A program made the position numbers and the translations under genes. Below the pieces are notes generated by a model, which saw only the letters and a list, made by a program, of their open reading frames with translations, was not told the DNA's origin and searched no databases. Source: Alphaproteobacteria bacterium (GTDB taxonomy: Bacteria > Pseudomonadota > Alphaproteobacteria > Kiloniellales > DSM-21159). From it: a stretch of 63,506 nucleotides of DNA. Below, piece by piece: positions 16,623 to 26,815 of the stretch (positions are counted from its first letter, which is position 1; the number at the start of each line of letters is the position of its first letter). The stretch is from NCBI GenBank assembly GCA_030433005.1, contig JAUILQ010000028.1:1-63506 (forward strand). The letters are read 5' to 3'.

Positions 16623-18070
16623 TCCGCCGCCACCGCGGTCGCGGAGGCACCGGCCACCTTGTTCTCCAGGTAGTCGGCGATCGAGGCGGCGGCGTCGCGG
16701 CCGTCGCGGATCGCCCAGACCACGAGGCTGGCGCCGCGCACGATGTCGCCGGCCGCGTAGACGCCCTCCAGGTTGGTCGCCAGGCTCGGGTAGCGCACCT
16801 TGATCGTGCCCCAGCGCGTGGTCTCCAGCTCCGGTGCGTCGAACAGCACCGGCAGGTCCTCGGGATCGAAGCCGAGCGCCTTGATGACCATGTCGGCGCG
16901 CAGGGTGAAGCCGCTGTCGGGCAGCACCTGCGGCGCCTGGCGGCCGGTCGCGTCGGGCACGCCGAGGTGCATGCGCGAGGCGCGCACGGTCTCGACCGCC
17001 TGCTTGCCGTCGAAGGCCTCGGGGGCGGCCAGCCAGACGAACTCGACGCCCTCCTCCTCGGCGTTGGCGACCTCGCGCTGCGAGCCGGGCATGTTCTGGC
17101 GGTTGCGGCGGTAGAGGCACTTCACCGAGCGCGCGCCCTGGCGCACGGCGGTGCGCACGCAGTCCATGGCGGTGTCGCCGCCGCCGATGACCACGACGTC
17201 CTTGCCCTCGGCGTTCAGCGTGCCGTCCTCGAAGGCCGGCACCGAATCGCCCAGGCCGGTGCGGTTCGAGGCGACCAGGAAGTCGAGCGCCGGGAAGACG
17301 TTGGCCAGGCCGACGCCCGGCACCTTGATGTCGCGCGCCTTGTAGACGCCGGTCGCCAGAAGGATCGCGTCGTGACGGCCGCGCAGCTCGGCCAGGCTGA
17401 CGTCGCGGCCGACGTCGCAGTTGGCGACGTAGGTCACGCCGGCGTCGGCGAGCAGCTTGGTGCGCCGCTCGACGACCTCCTTCTCCAGCTTGAAGTTCGG
17501 GATGCCGTAGATCATCAGGCCGCCCATGCGGTCGTAGCGGTCGTAGACCGTGACCTGGAAGCCCTGCTTGCGCAGCTGCTCGGCGGCGGCGAGGCCGCCC
17601 GGCCCGGCGCCGACGATGCCGACGCTCTGCTCGCGCTCGCGCGGCGGCTTGACCGGCTTGACCCAGCCTTCCTGCCAGGCGGTGTCGTTGATGTACTTCT
17701 CGACCGCGCCGATCGTCACCGTGCCGTGGCCCGACTGCTCGATCACGCAGTTGCCCTCGCACAGGCGGTCCTGCGGGCAGATGCGGCCGCAGATCTCCGG
17801 GAAGTTGTTGGTCGCCTGGCTGACCTCGTAGGCCTCTTCGAGGCGGCCCTCGGCGGTCAGCATCAGCCAGTCCGGGATGTTGTTGTGGACCGGGCAGTGG
17901 ACCTGGCAGAAGGGCACGCCGCACTGCGAGCAGCGCCCGGCCTGCTCGGCCGCGCCGTCGCTGGTGAACTCGTCGTAGATCTCGTCGAAGTCGTGGGCGC
18001 GCGCCTCGACGCCGCGCTTGTGCGGCATCTCGCGCTGCACGTTGACGAACTTCAGCATCCGACCTGCCAT
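16619..18070 (-). CDS. gltD: Glutamate synthase small chain (NADPH, Fe-S/FAD)
   Basis: GltD takes electrons from NADPH through FAD and passes them through 4Fe-4S clusters to GltB. The 483-residue protein has the N-terminal double cluster motif CSQCGVPFCQVHCPVHNN, the FAD-binding GAGPGGLAAAEQL and the NADPH-binding GGGDTAMDCVR segments. The ATG at 18070 was chosen because AAGGA precedes it and the N-terminus MLKFVNVQRE then matches the family; an upstream in-frame start at 18208 would add an Arg/Pro-rich stretch. It is the first gene of the gltD-unknown-gltB unit. Confidence 0.97.
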   Translation of the reverse strand: MAGRMLKFVNVQREMPHKRGVEARAHDFDEIYDEFTSDGAAEQAGRCSQCGVPFCQVHCPVHNNIPDWLMLTAEGRLEEAYEVSQATNNFPEICGRICPQDRLCEGNCVIEQSGHGTVTIGAVEKYINDTAWQEGWVKPVKPPREREQSVGIVGAGPGGLAAAEQLRKQGFQVTVYDRYDRMGGLMIYGIPNFKLEKEVVERRTKLLADAGVTYVANCDVGRDVSLAELRGRHDAILLATGVYKARDIKVPGVGLANVFPALDFLVASNRTGLGDSVPAFEDGTLNAEGKDVVVIGGGDTAMDCVRTAVRQGARSVKCLYRRNRQNMPGSQREVANAEEEGVEFVWLAAPEAFDGKQAVETVRASRMHLGVPDATGRQAPQVLPDSGFTLRADMVIKALGFDPEDLPVLFDAPELETTRWGTIKVRYPSLATNLEGVYAAGDIVRGASLVVWAIRDGRDAAASIADYLENKVAGASATAVAAE

Positions 18071-18524
18071 CGCGTCCCGATCCTTCTGCCTGGCGGGTTC
18101 ACGGCTACCCGGGGCCGGAGAGTCGCCGCCATGCCCCGGCGGGCGAGGGCGGGGCTCCCGGCGCGTCCCGCCGCCGAGCCGCCGTCCCCGTCGCGGACAG
18201 AAAGCCATCCTGCCGGCCCGGGGAGGCGTTCTATAACGTCGCGAAAGGGCGCTGGCGAGAGCAAAATCGCCGATAGGTCAGCATAGCTGCCATTATGGCG
18301 GCCCTTCGCTTCCCAGATACTGGCCCTCGGGCCGCCTCCCGGCAAGGATTCCAGCGCGGTTTAGTACCAAAAAGAGACTATCGGCGCCCGCGATGAAGAC
18401 TGGAGCGGCACCGCGGCCTGTTGATATACAGCCGACGCCGGCCGTCGCTGCCGCTGGGGGGGCGTCGATCGCGCGCCCGGAACCGCGCCAGGGACCGCAC
18501 GCCGGCCGATCCGAGGAGTCCCCG
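18071..18524. other. Divergent intergenic region between gltD and uppP
   Basis: These 454 bases separate two divergent genes and must carry both promoters. The section around 18230-18390 is less GC-rich than its surroundings, with TATAAC at 18231-18236 and CCATTATGG around 18292. No -35/-10 pair with good spacing and no sigma-54 (GG-N10-GC) element could be assigned with confidence. An in-frame ATG for uppP exists at 18393, but the added residues are Pro/Ala-rich and unlike the family. Confidence 0.5.
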
Positions 18525-19349
<825 letters not shown>

Positions 19350-19373
19350 GCGGCGGACGGGCCGGCCATCCTC

Positions 19374-20330
19374 TCAGGTTCCGCGCGGCAGACGCTCGGT
19401 GAAGCGACCCCCGGGGCGGTAGCGGTCGAGGTAGGTCGGCAGGATGACTTCGAGCGAGTGCGGGTGGATGCCGAAGGCCTCCAGGCCCTCGGCGCCCTCG
19501 GAGACCACGTTGTCGTGGCGCAGCAGCGCCACCTGGTCGCGGGTCAGCGGCGGCACCGGCAGCAGCTCCGCCGGCAGCGCCAGCGCGCCGGCCACGCCGA
19601 ACGGCAGCGGCACGAGCAGACGACGGCGCCGCACGATGCGCAGCATCAGCTCCATGAGCTGGCGGAAGGTCAGCACCTGCGGGCCGCCCAGCTCGTAGGT
19701 GCGGCCGGCGCTCGCGGGGCTCTCCAGCGCCGCGACCACGGCGTCGGCGACGTCGCCGACGTAGACCGGCTGGAAGCGTGTGCGGCCGCCGCCGATCAGC
19801 GGCAGGGCCGGCGCCAGCCGGGACATCGCGGCAAAGCGGTTGAAGAAGTCGTCCTCCGGGCCGAAGACGATCGAGGGGCGCAGGATCACGGCACCCGGCA
19901 GGCGCTCGCCGACAGCCTGCTCGCCGGCCGCCTTGCTGCGGCCGTAGGCCGCGGCCGACTGCCGGTCGGCGCCGATCGCGCTGATCTGCACGAAGCGCCC
20001 GATGCCGGCCGCGCTGGCCGCGGCGGCGATGCGCGCCGGGCCCTCGGCCTGCACGGCGTCGAAGCGCTGGCGGCCGTGCTCGTAGAGGATGCCGACCAGA
20101 TTGATCGCGGCGTCGGCGCCGTCGAGCGCCGCGGCGACGCTGCGCTCGTCGAGCACCGAGCAGGCGACCGGCACGATCTGGCCGACGTTGCCGAGCGGCT
20201 TCAGGAACTTGGCGCGCTCGGGCCGGCGCACCGCGACGCGGATCGTCCAGCCGCGGCCGGCCAGGCGCGCCACGACGTAGCGCCCGATGAAGCCCGATCC
20301 GCCGAAAACCGTGATGGTGCCTGCCGACAT
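19374..20330 (-). CDS. NDUFA9-like NAD(P)-binding complex I-associated protein
   Basis: This 318-residue atypical short-chain dehydrogenase belongs to the family of the mitochondrial complex I subunit NDUFA9, common in alphaproteobacteria. It has the Rossmann motif VFGGSGFIGRYVV at residues 8-20, AAINLVGILYE, ISAIGAD in place of the usual catalytic serine region, and RPSIVFGPEDDFFNRFA, which is diagnostic of this family. A catalytic Tyr-x-x-x-Lys equivalent reads YGRSK. The role (complex I stability or quinone-related) is inferred from family. It is divergent from rnd. Confidence 0.88.
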   Translation of the reverse strand: MSAGTITVFGGSGFIGRYVVARLAGRGWTIRVAVRRPERAKFLKPLGNVGQIVPVACSVLDERSVAAALDGADAAINLVGILYEHGRQRFDAVQAEGPARIAAAASAAGIGRFVQISAIGADRQSAAAYGRSKAAGEQAVGERLPGAVILRPSIVFGPEDDFFNRFAAMSRLAPALPLIGGGRTRFQPVYVGDVADAVVAALESPASAGRTYELGGPQVLTFRQLMELMLRIVRRRRLLVPLPFGVAGALALPAELLPVPPLTRDQVALLRHDNVVSEGAEGLEAFGIHPHSLEVILPTYLDRYRPGGRFTERLPRGT

Positions 20331-20537
20331 GCCGTTCCGCGTCCGCTGGTGGTTCGTGTTCGCCGAAAGCGCGCTATATAGCATCGCACGGGCCGTCGTT
20401 GACACCCGAAAGGCGGGCGCTAAGGTGCCGGCCGCGGCGCCGGCGGCGGCCCGCCGGACATCGTGCCTGCGGCGCGGTCGGCCGTTCCGCGCCCGGCGGG
20501 GCGCGACGCATCCCTGCCCAACGCCCCGGGAGGCCCC

Positions 20538-21158
20538 GTGACCATCGAGCTCTATCGCGACGACCTGCCGGACGACCTGGATCTCGGACCGGTGGTCGCC
20601 ATCGACACCGAGACCATGGGCCTGGACCCGCGGCGCGACCGGCTGTGCCTGGTCCAGCTGTCCGGCGGCGACGGCTCGGCGCACCTGGTGCAGTTCCCGA
20701 TCGGCAGCCCGGCCGGCTATGCCGCGCCCAACCTGCGGCGGCTGCTCGCCGATCCCGATCGGCTCAAGCTGTTCCACTTCGCCCGCTTCGATCTCTGCAT
20801 GCTGCTGCGACATCTGGGCGTGGTTACGGCGCCGGTCTACTGCACCAAGATCGCCTCGAAGATGACGCGGACCTACACCGATCGCCACGGGCTCAAGGAC
20901 CTCTGCGGGGAACTGCTCGGCGTGCAGATCTCGAAGCAGCAGCAGTCCTCGGACTGGGGCGCGGTCGAGCTGAGCAGCGAGCAGCTGGCCTACGCGGCCA
21001 GCGACGTCCTGCACCTGCACGCGCTGAAGCAGCGCTTCGACGCGCTGCTGGCGCGCGAGGGCCGGTCCGAGCTCGCCCAGGCCTGCTTCGGGTTCCTGCC
21101 GACGCGCGCGGCGCTCGACCTGCAGGGCTGGAACGAGCCGGACATCTTCCAGCACTGA
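20538..21158 (+). CDS. rnd: Ribonuclease D (short alphaproteobacterial type)
   Basis: This 206-residue DEDDy-type 3'-5' exoribonuclease has ExoI AIDTETMGL (Asp, Glu), ExoII with FHFARFDLCML and ExoIII YAASDVLHL carrying the Tyr and Asp. Unlike E. coli RNase D it lacks the C-terminal HRDC domains, as is usual for the short alphaproteobacterial form. The GTG at 20538 is preceded by GGGAGG; the in-frame ATG at 20463 would add 25 low-complexity residues. It probably trims tRNA or other structured RNA 3' ends. It is divergent from the NDUFA9-like gene and about 170 bp upstream of lptC. Confidence 0.92.
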   Translation: MTIELYRDDLPDDLDLGPVVAIDTETMGLDPRRDRLCLVQLSGGDGSAHLVQFPIGSPAGYAAPNLRRLLADPDRLKLFHFARFDLCMLLRHLGVVTAPVYCTKIASKMTRTYTDRHGLKDLCGELLGVQISKQQQSSDWGAVELSSEQLAYAASDVLHLHALKQRFDALLAREGRSELAQACFGFLPTRAALDLQGWNEPDIFQH

Positions 21159-21327
21159 GCCGGCCGTTCCAGCGTCGGGCGTGCCGGCGCCCGGCCGGAC
21201 AGCCGCAGGTTGACGACGGAAAGCTGCTCCCCGGCCGCCGACTTGAGCTAGGATGCCGGGGGGGTCCGCAGCCGGGGACCGAAGCCGGCGGTGCGACGGG
21301 CGTCGCCGGGTGGCATGAACGAAGGCA

Positions 21328-22143
21328 ATGGCCGACAGCGTTACCTTGAGGGCAGATCGCGAGCACAGGACCGGCCGGGGCGCCCCGGGGCCGCAGGGCC
21401 CTGGGGATGCGGCGTCGGGCGGCGACAGCCCGGGGCCGGGCCGGATCCGGCCGCCGCGCCTGTCGGGCGGCGATGCCTATTCCTCGGTCGTCGGCATCCT
21501 CAAGTATCTCCTGCCGGCGATCGCCGTCGGCCTCGTCCTGCTCGTCATCGCCTGGCCACGGGTCAACCCGGTCAAGCAGTCGGCGACGGTCGGGATCAGC
21601 GACCTGCAGACCGAGGAGCCGAGCAACTCGACCATGCTCAACGCCCGTTTCGACGGCATCGACGACGACGGCCGGCCCTACAGGGTCACCGCCGACACCG
21701 CGACCCAGCGCCCCGACGACGAGCGCCTCGTCGACCTGGAGAACCCCTCCGGCGACATCCTGACCAAGGACGACACCTGGATCGCCGTGACCTCGCTCAG
21801 CGGCCTCTACAACAAGGAGGAGGAGGTCCTGGACCTGGAGGACGGCGTCACGCTGTTCCACGACCAGGGCTACGAGATGAGGACCGAGACGGCGAAGATC
21901 TTCATGGGCGAGGGGCGCGTCGTCGGGCGCGATCCGGTCGACGCCCAGGGGCCGTCCGGCAACATCGTTTCGGAGGGCATCGAGATCGAGGACAACGGCG
22001 CGGTGGTCCGCTTCACCGGGCGGGCGCACATGGAAATCGCCGCGGAAGCCCTGGAGCAGGGCGGCGGCGGCGCGGCGCCGATCCTGCCCGGCACGGGAGG
22101 CGCCGCGGGCTCCGGGGACGCCGGATCGGGAGGCACCGAATGA
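21328..22143 (+). CDS. lptC: LPS export protein LptC
   Basis: LptC is the bitopic inner-membrane protein that hands lipopolysaccharide from LptB2FG to LptA. The 271-residue protein has a cytoplasmic Gly/Pro-rich N-terminus of about 50 residues, one transmembrane helix (ILKYLLPAIAVGLVLLVIAW, residues 57-76) and a periplasmic beta-jellyroll domain with repeated VTADTATQRPDD and YEMRTETAKIFM-type strands. The Gly-rich C-terminus is longer than usual. Its stop overlaps the lptA start (ATGA). It is the first gene of lptC-lptA-lptB-rpoN. Confidence 0.9.
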   Translation: MADSVTLRADREHRTGRGAPGPQGPGDAASGGDSPGPGRIRPPRLSGGDAYSSVVGILKYLLPAIAVGLVLLVIAWPRVNPVKQSATVGISDLQTEEPSNSTMLNARFDGIDDDGRPYRVTADTATQRPDDERLVDLENPSGDILTKDDTWIAVTSLSGLYNKEEEVLDLEDGVTLFHDQGYEMRTETAKIFMGEGRVVGRDPVDAQGPSGNIVSEGIEIEDNGAVVRFTGRAHMEIAAEALEQGGGGAAPILPGTGGAAGSGDAGSGGTE

Positions 22144-23147
22144 GGCGGTCGCGTCGCTTCGCGCTCGCGGCCGTGGCGGCGGCCGCCCTGCTCGCGCCGG
22201 GCGTGTCCGGTTTGACCATCGATTCCGCCCGCCAGGCGCCGCTCGGCGCGCAGCCGGTCGCGGCCCAGGGCCTCGGCGCCTTCGAGACCACCGAGGGCGA
22301 CGGCCCGCTGCTGATCGACGCCCGCGACGGCATCGAGTGGTATCGCGAGGAGAAGCTCTACGTGGCGCGCGGCGACGCCGTGGCGACGCGCGGCGAGACG
22401 ACGGTCGAGGCCGACGTGCTGACCGCGCACTACCGCGACCGCGGCGGCGAGGAGGGCGGCACCGAGATCTACCGGGTCGAGGCCGACGGCAATGTCGTGA
22501 TCAGCACCAACGCCGACCGGGCCGTCGGCGACTTCGGCGTCTACTCGATCGACGACCGGGTCATGGTGCTGACCGGCGAGACGCTGAACTACGAGACGCC
22601 GCGCGACATCATTACCGCGCGCGACAGCCTGGAGTACTGGGAGGACTACCAGGGCCAGCCGATGGCCGTCGCGCGCGGCGACGCCATGGTCGAGAGCCCG
22701 AAGCCGGGCGTCGCGGCCGACGCACCGGCCGCCCAGGCGGCGGCGGGCCAGCCGGACACGCCGATGGGCATCGGCGGCGACGGCGGCCGGCGCCGCATCC
22801 AGGCGGACGTCATGGCGGCGACCATCGAGCCCGACGAGAACGGCCAGAACCAGATCTCGCGCATCGACGCCTACGACAACGTGCGCATCGCCACCGAGGA
22901 GGAATTCATCGTTGCCGATCGCGCCGTCTACTATGTTAATCAGGAACAGGCGATCCTGACGGGCAACGTGCGGATCACGCGCGGCGACAACCAGCTCAAC
23001 GGCGACGCCGCCGAGGTCGACATGAGGACGGGCTTCAGCCGGCTGATCTCGAACAGGGACCGCGTGAAGGGCCTGCTGACGCCGGACGGCGCCCAGGACC
23101 TCCAGGGCGGCGGCCAGGGCGGCGGCCAGAACGGCGGCACCAACTGA
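22140..23147 (+). CDS. lptA: LPS periplasmic bridge protein LptA
   Basis: LptA builds the periplasmic bridge that carries lipopolysaccharide to LptDE. The 335-residue protein begins with a signal peptide (MRRSRRFALAAVAAAALL). The mature domain has OstA-type repeated strands such as VARGDAVATRGETTVEADVLTA, YSIDDRVMVLTGETLNYE and AILTGNVRITRGDNQLNGD. An insertion around residues 185-220, rich in Ala/Pro/Gly, splits the domain and makes it longer than the E. coli protein. The C-terminal tail is GlyGln-rich. Its start overlaps the lptC stop by 4 nt. Confidence 0.92.
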   Translation: MRRSRRFALAAVAAAALLAPGVSGLTIDSARQAPLGAQPVAAQGLGAFETTEGDGPLLIDARDGIEWYREEKLYVARGDAVATRGETTVEADVLTAHYRDRGGEEGGTEIYRVEADGNVVISTNADRAVGDFGVYSIDDRVMVLTGETLNYETPRDIITARDSLEYWEDYQGQPMAVARGDAMVESPKPGVAADAPAAQAAAGQPDTPMGIGGDGGRRRIQADVMAATIEPDENGQNQISRIDAYDNVRIATEEEFIVADRAVYYVNQEQAILTGNVRITRGDNQLNGDAAEVDMRTGFSRLISNRDRVKGLLTPDGAQDLQGGGQGGGQNGGTN

Positions 23148-23178
23148 TGGGCGCCGCAGCGAGGGAGGGAGCAGTCCG

Positions 23179-23979
23179 ATGACCGGCAAGGGTGGCGAAC
23201 CGACCCTGTCGCCCTCCTTCCAGGAGGCGACCCAGGGCCCGCGCCTGGTCGCCGACAACCGCGGCCTAGCGACCATCAACGTCGGCAAGTCCTTCAAGAA
23301 GCGCCGGGTGCTGCGCGACGTCTCGATCACCGTGCAGCGCGGCGAGGCGGTCGGGCTGCTCGGGCCCAACGGCGCCGGCAAGACCACCTGCTTCTACATC
23401 ATCACCGGCCTGATCGCGCCGGACACCGGCTTCGTGACGCTGGACGGCCACGGCATCACCGACCTGCCGATGTATCGCCGCGCCCGTCTCGGCATCGGCT
23501 ACCTGCCCCAGGAGGCCTCGATCTTTCGCGGCCTGACCGTCGAGCAGAACATCCGCGCCGTGCTCGAGGTCGTCGAGCCGGTGCGCGAGCAGCGCGAGCA
23601 CAAGCTCGAGGAACTGCTCGCCGAGTTCTCCATTACCCATCTGCGCCGCGCGCCGGCCCTGGCGCTGTCGGGCGGCGAGCGGCGTCGCTGCGAGATCGCG
23701 CGCGCGCTGGCCTCGGACCCGAGCTTCATCCTGCTCGACGAGCCGCTGGCCGGCATCGACCCGATCGCCGTGAGCGACATCCGCGAGCTTGTCACCCACC
23801 TGCGAGACCGGGGCATCGGCGTGCTGATCACCGACCACAACGTCCGGGAAACGCTGGAGATCGTCGACCGCGCCTACATCATCCACGACGGCATGGTGCT
23901 GATGGAGGGCCAGCCCTCCGAGATCGTCGCCCACGAAGACGTGAGACGCGTTTACCTGGGTGAAAGATTTACGCTTTAA
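23179..23979 (+). CDS. lptB: LPS export ATPase LptB
   Basis: LptB is the cytoplasmic ATPase that drives LptFG in lipopolysaccharide extraction. The 266-residue protein has Walker A GPNGAGKTT, a Q-loop in LPQEASIF, the ABC signature LSGGE, Walker B FILLDEP and the switch His in ITDHNVRETL. A 30-residue N-terminal extension precedes the ABC domain. It is separated from rpoN by 11 bp, a linkage conserved across proteobacteria. Confidence 0.97.
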   Translation: MTGKGGEPTLSPSFQEATQGPRLVADNRGLATINVGKSFKKRRVLRDVSITVQRGEAVGLLGPNGAGKTTCFYIITGLIAPDTGFVTLDGHGITDLPMYRRARLGIGYLPQEASIFRGLTVEQNIRAVLEVVEPVREQREHKLEELLAEFSITHLRRAPALALSGGERRRCEIARALASDPSFILLDEPLAGIDPIAVSDIRELVTHLRDRGIGVLITDHNVRETLEIVDRAYIIHDGMVLMEGQPSEIVAHEDVRRVYLGERFTL

Positions 23980-23990
23980 GGCGTTGATTT

Positions 23991-25541
23991 ATGGCGGTCT
24001 CGCAGCGTCTCGAGCTACGCCAGTCCCAGAGTCTGGTCATGACGCCCCAACTGCAGCAGGCGATCCGCCTGCTGCAGCTGTCGAACCTGGAACTGGCCGA
24101 CTACGTCGAGCGGGAACTCGAGCAGAACCCGCTGCTGGAGCGTGCCGACGCCGAGCCGCCGCCGGCCGCCGACGAGCGGCCCGCCGAGCCCGACGCCTTC
24201 CGGCCCCAGGACGCCGCCGACTACGCGACCACCGACCGCCTGCCCGAGGCCGGCGACTCGCCGCTCGACACGACCGCGAGCTATGACGACAACAGCCCGT
24301 CGGACAACTGGTCGGAGAGCGACTGGCAGGGCGGCGATTCCGGCAGCGAGGCCTGGGGCGCCGGCGGCGAGGGCGCCTTCAACTGGGGCAGCGGCCGCGG
24401 CGGCCGCTTCGAGGACGACGAGGACAGCGGCTTCGAGCAGCGGCTGGCCGACCAGCCGCGGCTGCGCGACCGACTGCTCGAGCAGGTCCAGATGGACCTG
24501 GAGACCCAGTCCGACCGCCTGATCGGCGCCTATCTCGTCGACTGCCTCGACGAGTCCGGCTACCTGACCCTGCCGCTCGAGGAAGCGGCGGAGCAGCTCG
24601 GCTGCGGCGCGGCCGAGGTGGCCCGCGTGCTGACCCGCCTGCAGGGCTTCGAGCCGACCGGCATCTTCGCCCGCGACCTGCGCGAGTGCCTGGCGCTGCA
24701 GCTCGCCGAGCGCAACCGCCTCGATCCGATGATGGAGCGCCTGCTCGACAACCTGGCGCTGGTCGGCGAGCGCGACTACGCCAAGCTGCGGCGCCTGTGC
24801 GGCTGCGACGTCGAGGACCTGACCGAGATGCTGTCGGAGCTGCGCAGCCTGGACCCGCGCCCGGCGCTGACCCACGAGGGCGGCGCGGCCGAGCCGGTGA
24901 TTCCCGACGTGCTGCTGCGCCCGCGCGCCGACGGCAGCTGGCTGGTCGAGCTCAACGCCGACACCCTGCCGCGCGTGCTGGTCGACCAGGGCACCTACGC
25001 GCGCGTCGTCGGGCACTGCCGCAAGCGCCAGGAGAAGGACTACCTCAACGACCAGCTGCAGGCGGCCAACTGGCTGGTCAAGGCGCTGCACCAGCGCGCC
25101 GCGACGATCCTCAAGGTCTCGACCGAGCTGGTGCGCCAGCAGGATGGCTTCTTCCGCAAGGGCGTGCGGCACCTCAGGCCGATGACCCTGAAGGACATCG
25201 CCGAGGTCATCGGCATGCACGAATCGACCGTCAGCCGCGTCACCTCCAACAAGTTTCTGGCGACGCCGCGCGGCACCTACGAGCTGAAGTACTTCTTCTC
25301 GGCGGCGCTGGGCGGCGCCGGCGGCGAGGAGCACTCGGCGGAATCGGTGCGCGAGCGCATCCGTGAGCTGATCGCCGGCGAGGAGCCGAAGAGCGTGCTC
25401 AGCGACGACGCCATTGTGGATAAGTTGAAGGCGGAGGGCATAGAGATCGCCCGCCGGACGGTGGCAAAGTATCGCGAGGCGCTGAACATCCCCTCTTCGG
25501 TTCAGCGCCGGCGCGAGAAATCCCTGGCCCTGGTGCGATGA
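23991..25541 (+). CDS. rpoN: RNA polymerase sigma-54 factor
   Basis: RpoN directs RNA polymerase to -24/-12 promoters and needs enhancer-binding ATPases. The 516-residue protein shows region I, which is Gln/Leu-rich (TPQLQQAIRLLQLSNLEL), an acidic, low-complexity region II (residues 60-150), the core-binding domain, the helix-turn-helix segment with ESTVSRVTSNKF, and the C-terminal RpoN box ARRTVAKYRE that reads the -24 element. It is the last gene of the lpt-rpoN run and is followed by hpf and ptsN, the usual nitrogen-PTS neighbourhood. Confidence 0.98.
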   Translation: MAVSQRLELRQSQSLVMTPQLQQAIRLLQLSNLELADYVERELEQNPLLERADAEPPPAADERPAEPDAFRPQDAADYATTDRLPEAGDSPLDTTASYDDNSPSDNWSESDWQGGDSGSEAWGAGGEGAFNWGSGRGGRFEDDEDSGFEQRLADQPRLRDRLLEQVQMDLETQSDRLIGAYLVDCLDESGYLTLPLEEAAEQLGCGAAEVARVLTRLQGFEPTGIFARDLRECLALQLAERNRLDPMMERLLDNLALVGERDYAKLRRLCGCDVEDLTEMLSELRSLDPRPALTHEGGAAEPVIPDVLLRPRADGSWLVELNADTLPRVLVDQGTYARVVGHCRKRQEKDYLNDQLQAANWLVKALHQRAATILKVSTELVRQQDGFFRKGVRHLRPMTLKDIAEVIGMHESTVSRVTSNKFLATPRGTYELKYFFSAALGGAGGEEHSAESVRERIRELIAGEEPKSVLSDDAIVDKLKAEGIEIARRTVAKYREALNIPSSVQRRREKSLALVR

Positions 25542-25586
25542 TGCAGGGGCCGCAGGCAGCGGTGCAGATGGCCTTTCCGGGCTTGC

Positions 25587-25615
25587 TTGACTTGCCTGGG
25601 GGGCGCCCATATGGT
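25587..25615 (+). promoter_or_regulatory. Sigma-70-type promoter for hpf
   Basis: TTGACT (25587-25592) and TATGGT (25610-25615) are separated by exactly 17 bp, close to the housekeeping consensus. The predicted transcript would start about 70 nt before the hpf ATG. Prediction from sequence only. Confidence 0.6.
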
Positions 25616-25692
25616 CCCGGCCGCGCGCGGGGCCCGACCCGGAAAGTGGATCGTCGGGCTATCCGCGCCGTCGTCGTTTTAGGGGATGCTGG

Positions 25693-26289
25693 ATGCAGTT
25701 GACGGTCAAAGGGCGGCACATCGATACCGGTGACGCCTTCCGCCGCCACGCCGAGAGCAGTCTCTCGGCGATCTTCGACAAGTACTTCGGAGACGCGATC
25801 GACGCGACGGTCACGCTGTCGCGCGAGGGGCACCTCTATCGCGCCCGCATCTCCGCCCACGTCGGGCGCGGTATCGAGCTCGAGGCGAGCGGCACCGCCG
25901 ACCAGGTCTATCCAGCCTTCGACCAGGCGGCCGAGCATCTCTCGAAGCGGCTGCGCCGCCACAAGCGGCGGCTGCGCGACCACGGCACCGCCCAGAAGGC
26001 GGCCGAGGAAGCCGTCGAGCGCCTGATGGCGCGGCAGATCGTGCTCTCCGGCGAGGAGCCGGAGAGCGAGGCGGAGGACGAGGCCGGCGCGGAGCCGACC
26101 GTCGTCGCCGAGATGGAGATGGAGGTACCGGACCTGACCGTCCACGAGGCGGTCATGCGGCTCGACCTGGCGGATCTTCCCGCCCTGATGTTCCGGAATC
26201 GTTCGCACGGCGGCCTCAACATGGTCTACCGCCGCGGCGATGGCCACGTCGGCTGGGTGGATCCGCGCGGCAATCGCGCGGCGTCCTGA
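25693..26289 (+). CDS. hpf: Ribosome hibernation promoting factor, long form
   Basis: Long-form HPF binds the 30S subunit and dimerises ribosomes into inactive 100S particles in stationary phase. The 198-residue protein has the N-terminal beta-alpha-beta-beta-beta-alpha ribosome-binding domain (VKGRHIDTGDAFRRHAE, then VTLSREGHLYRARI), a charged linker (residues 110-145), and the C-terminal dimerisation domain with LPALMFRNRSHGGLNMVYRRGDGHVGWVDP-type sequence, which marks the long form. It lies between rpoN and ptsN and has its own candidate promoter. Confidence 0.95.
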   Translation: MQLTVKGRHIDTGDAFRRHAESSLSAIFDKYFGDAIDATVTLSREGHLYRARISAHVGRGIELEASGTADQVYPAFDQAAEHLSKRLRRHKRRLRDHGTAQKAAEEAVERLMARQIVLSGEEPESEAEDEAGAEPTVVAEMEMEVPDLTVHEAVMRLDLADLPALMFRNRSHGGLNMVYRRGDGHVGWVDPRGNRAAS

Positions 26290-26308
26290 CCTTTCGAAAG
26301 GCAGTGTT

Positions 26309-26773
26309 ATGGAGATGACCGACCTGATCGCGCCGGCTGCGGTGATCCCCGCGCTGCGCGTCACGAGCAAGAAGCAGGCCCTGCAGGAGCTGGCCAAGCG
26401 CGCCGCCCAGATCACCGGCCTGCCCGAGCGCCAGATCTTCGAGGTGCTGATCGAGCGCGAGCGGCTCGGGCCGACCGGCATCGGCCACGGCATCGCGATT
26501 CCGCACGGCAAGCTGGCGGCGCTCGACCGTCTCTATGCGCTGTTCGCGCGGCTGGAGACGCCGATCGACTTCGACGCCGTCGACGAGCAGCCGGTCGACC
26601 TGATCTGCCTGCTGCTGGCGCCGGAGGCCGCCGGCGCCGACCATCTGAAGGCGCTGGCCCGCGTCTCGCGCCTGCTGCGCGACCGCACGACCTGCGAGAA
26701 GCTGCGCGGCACCGAGAGCCGCGACGCGCTCTACGCCCTGCTGACCCAGTCGCCGGCCAGCCACGCCGCCTGA
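26309..26773 (+). CDS. ptsN: Nitrogen-PTS IIA component
   Basis: PtsN (EIIA-Ntr) is the terminal phosphoacceptor of the nitrogen phosphotransferase system; it regulates potassium, nitrogen and envelope processes rather than sugar uptake. The 154-residue protein carries the phosphorylated histidine at residue 66 in GIAIPHGK, followed by a segment (LETPIDFDAVDEQPVDLICLLLAP) typical of the family. GAAAGG precedes the ATG at 26309; an in-frame ATG at 26240 lies inside hpf and was rejected. A terminator follows at 26820-26850. Confidence 0.96.
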   Translation: MEMTDLIAPAAVIPALRVTSKKQALQELAKRAAQITGLPERQIFEVLIERERLGPTGIGHGIAIPHGKLAALDRLYALFARLETPIDFDAVDEQPVDLICLLLAPEAAGADHLKALARVSRLLRDRTTCEKLRGTESRDALYALLTQSPASHAA

Positions 26774-26815
26774 AGACGGCCCGGAGCGGCGGCTCCGGCG
26801 ATCTCGAAGCCTCAC

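Noticed and set aside
11178..16673. Plus-strand open frame of 1,831 codons across gltB
   Set aside because: It is exactly antisense to gltB and the neighbouring gene. Its translation is low-complexity (Ala/Gly/Arg/His/Asp) with no motif, and such frames are expected opposite GC-biased genes.
18240..18310. Possible sigma-54 promoter upstream of gltD
   Set aside because: A TGGCAG...TGCT arrangement is present on the minus strand, but the GG-to-GC spacing is 7 rather than 10 bases, so it does not fit.
20330..21155. Upstream extension of the NDUFA9-like frame on the minus strand
   Set aside because: The frame stays open across rnd, but the Rossmann motif starts right after the ATG at 20330 and the extra region is antisense to rnd.
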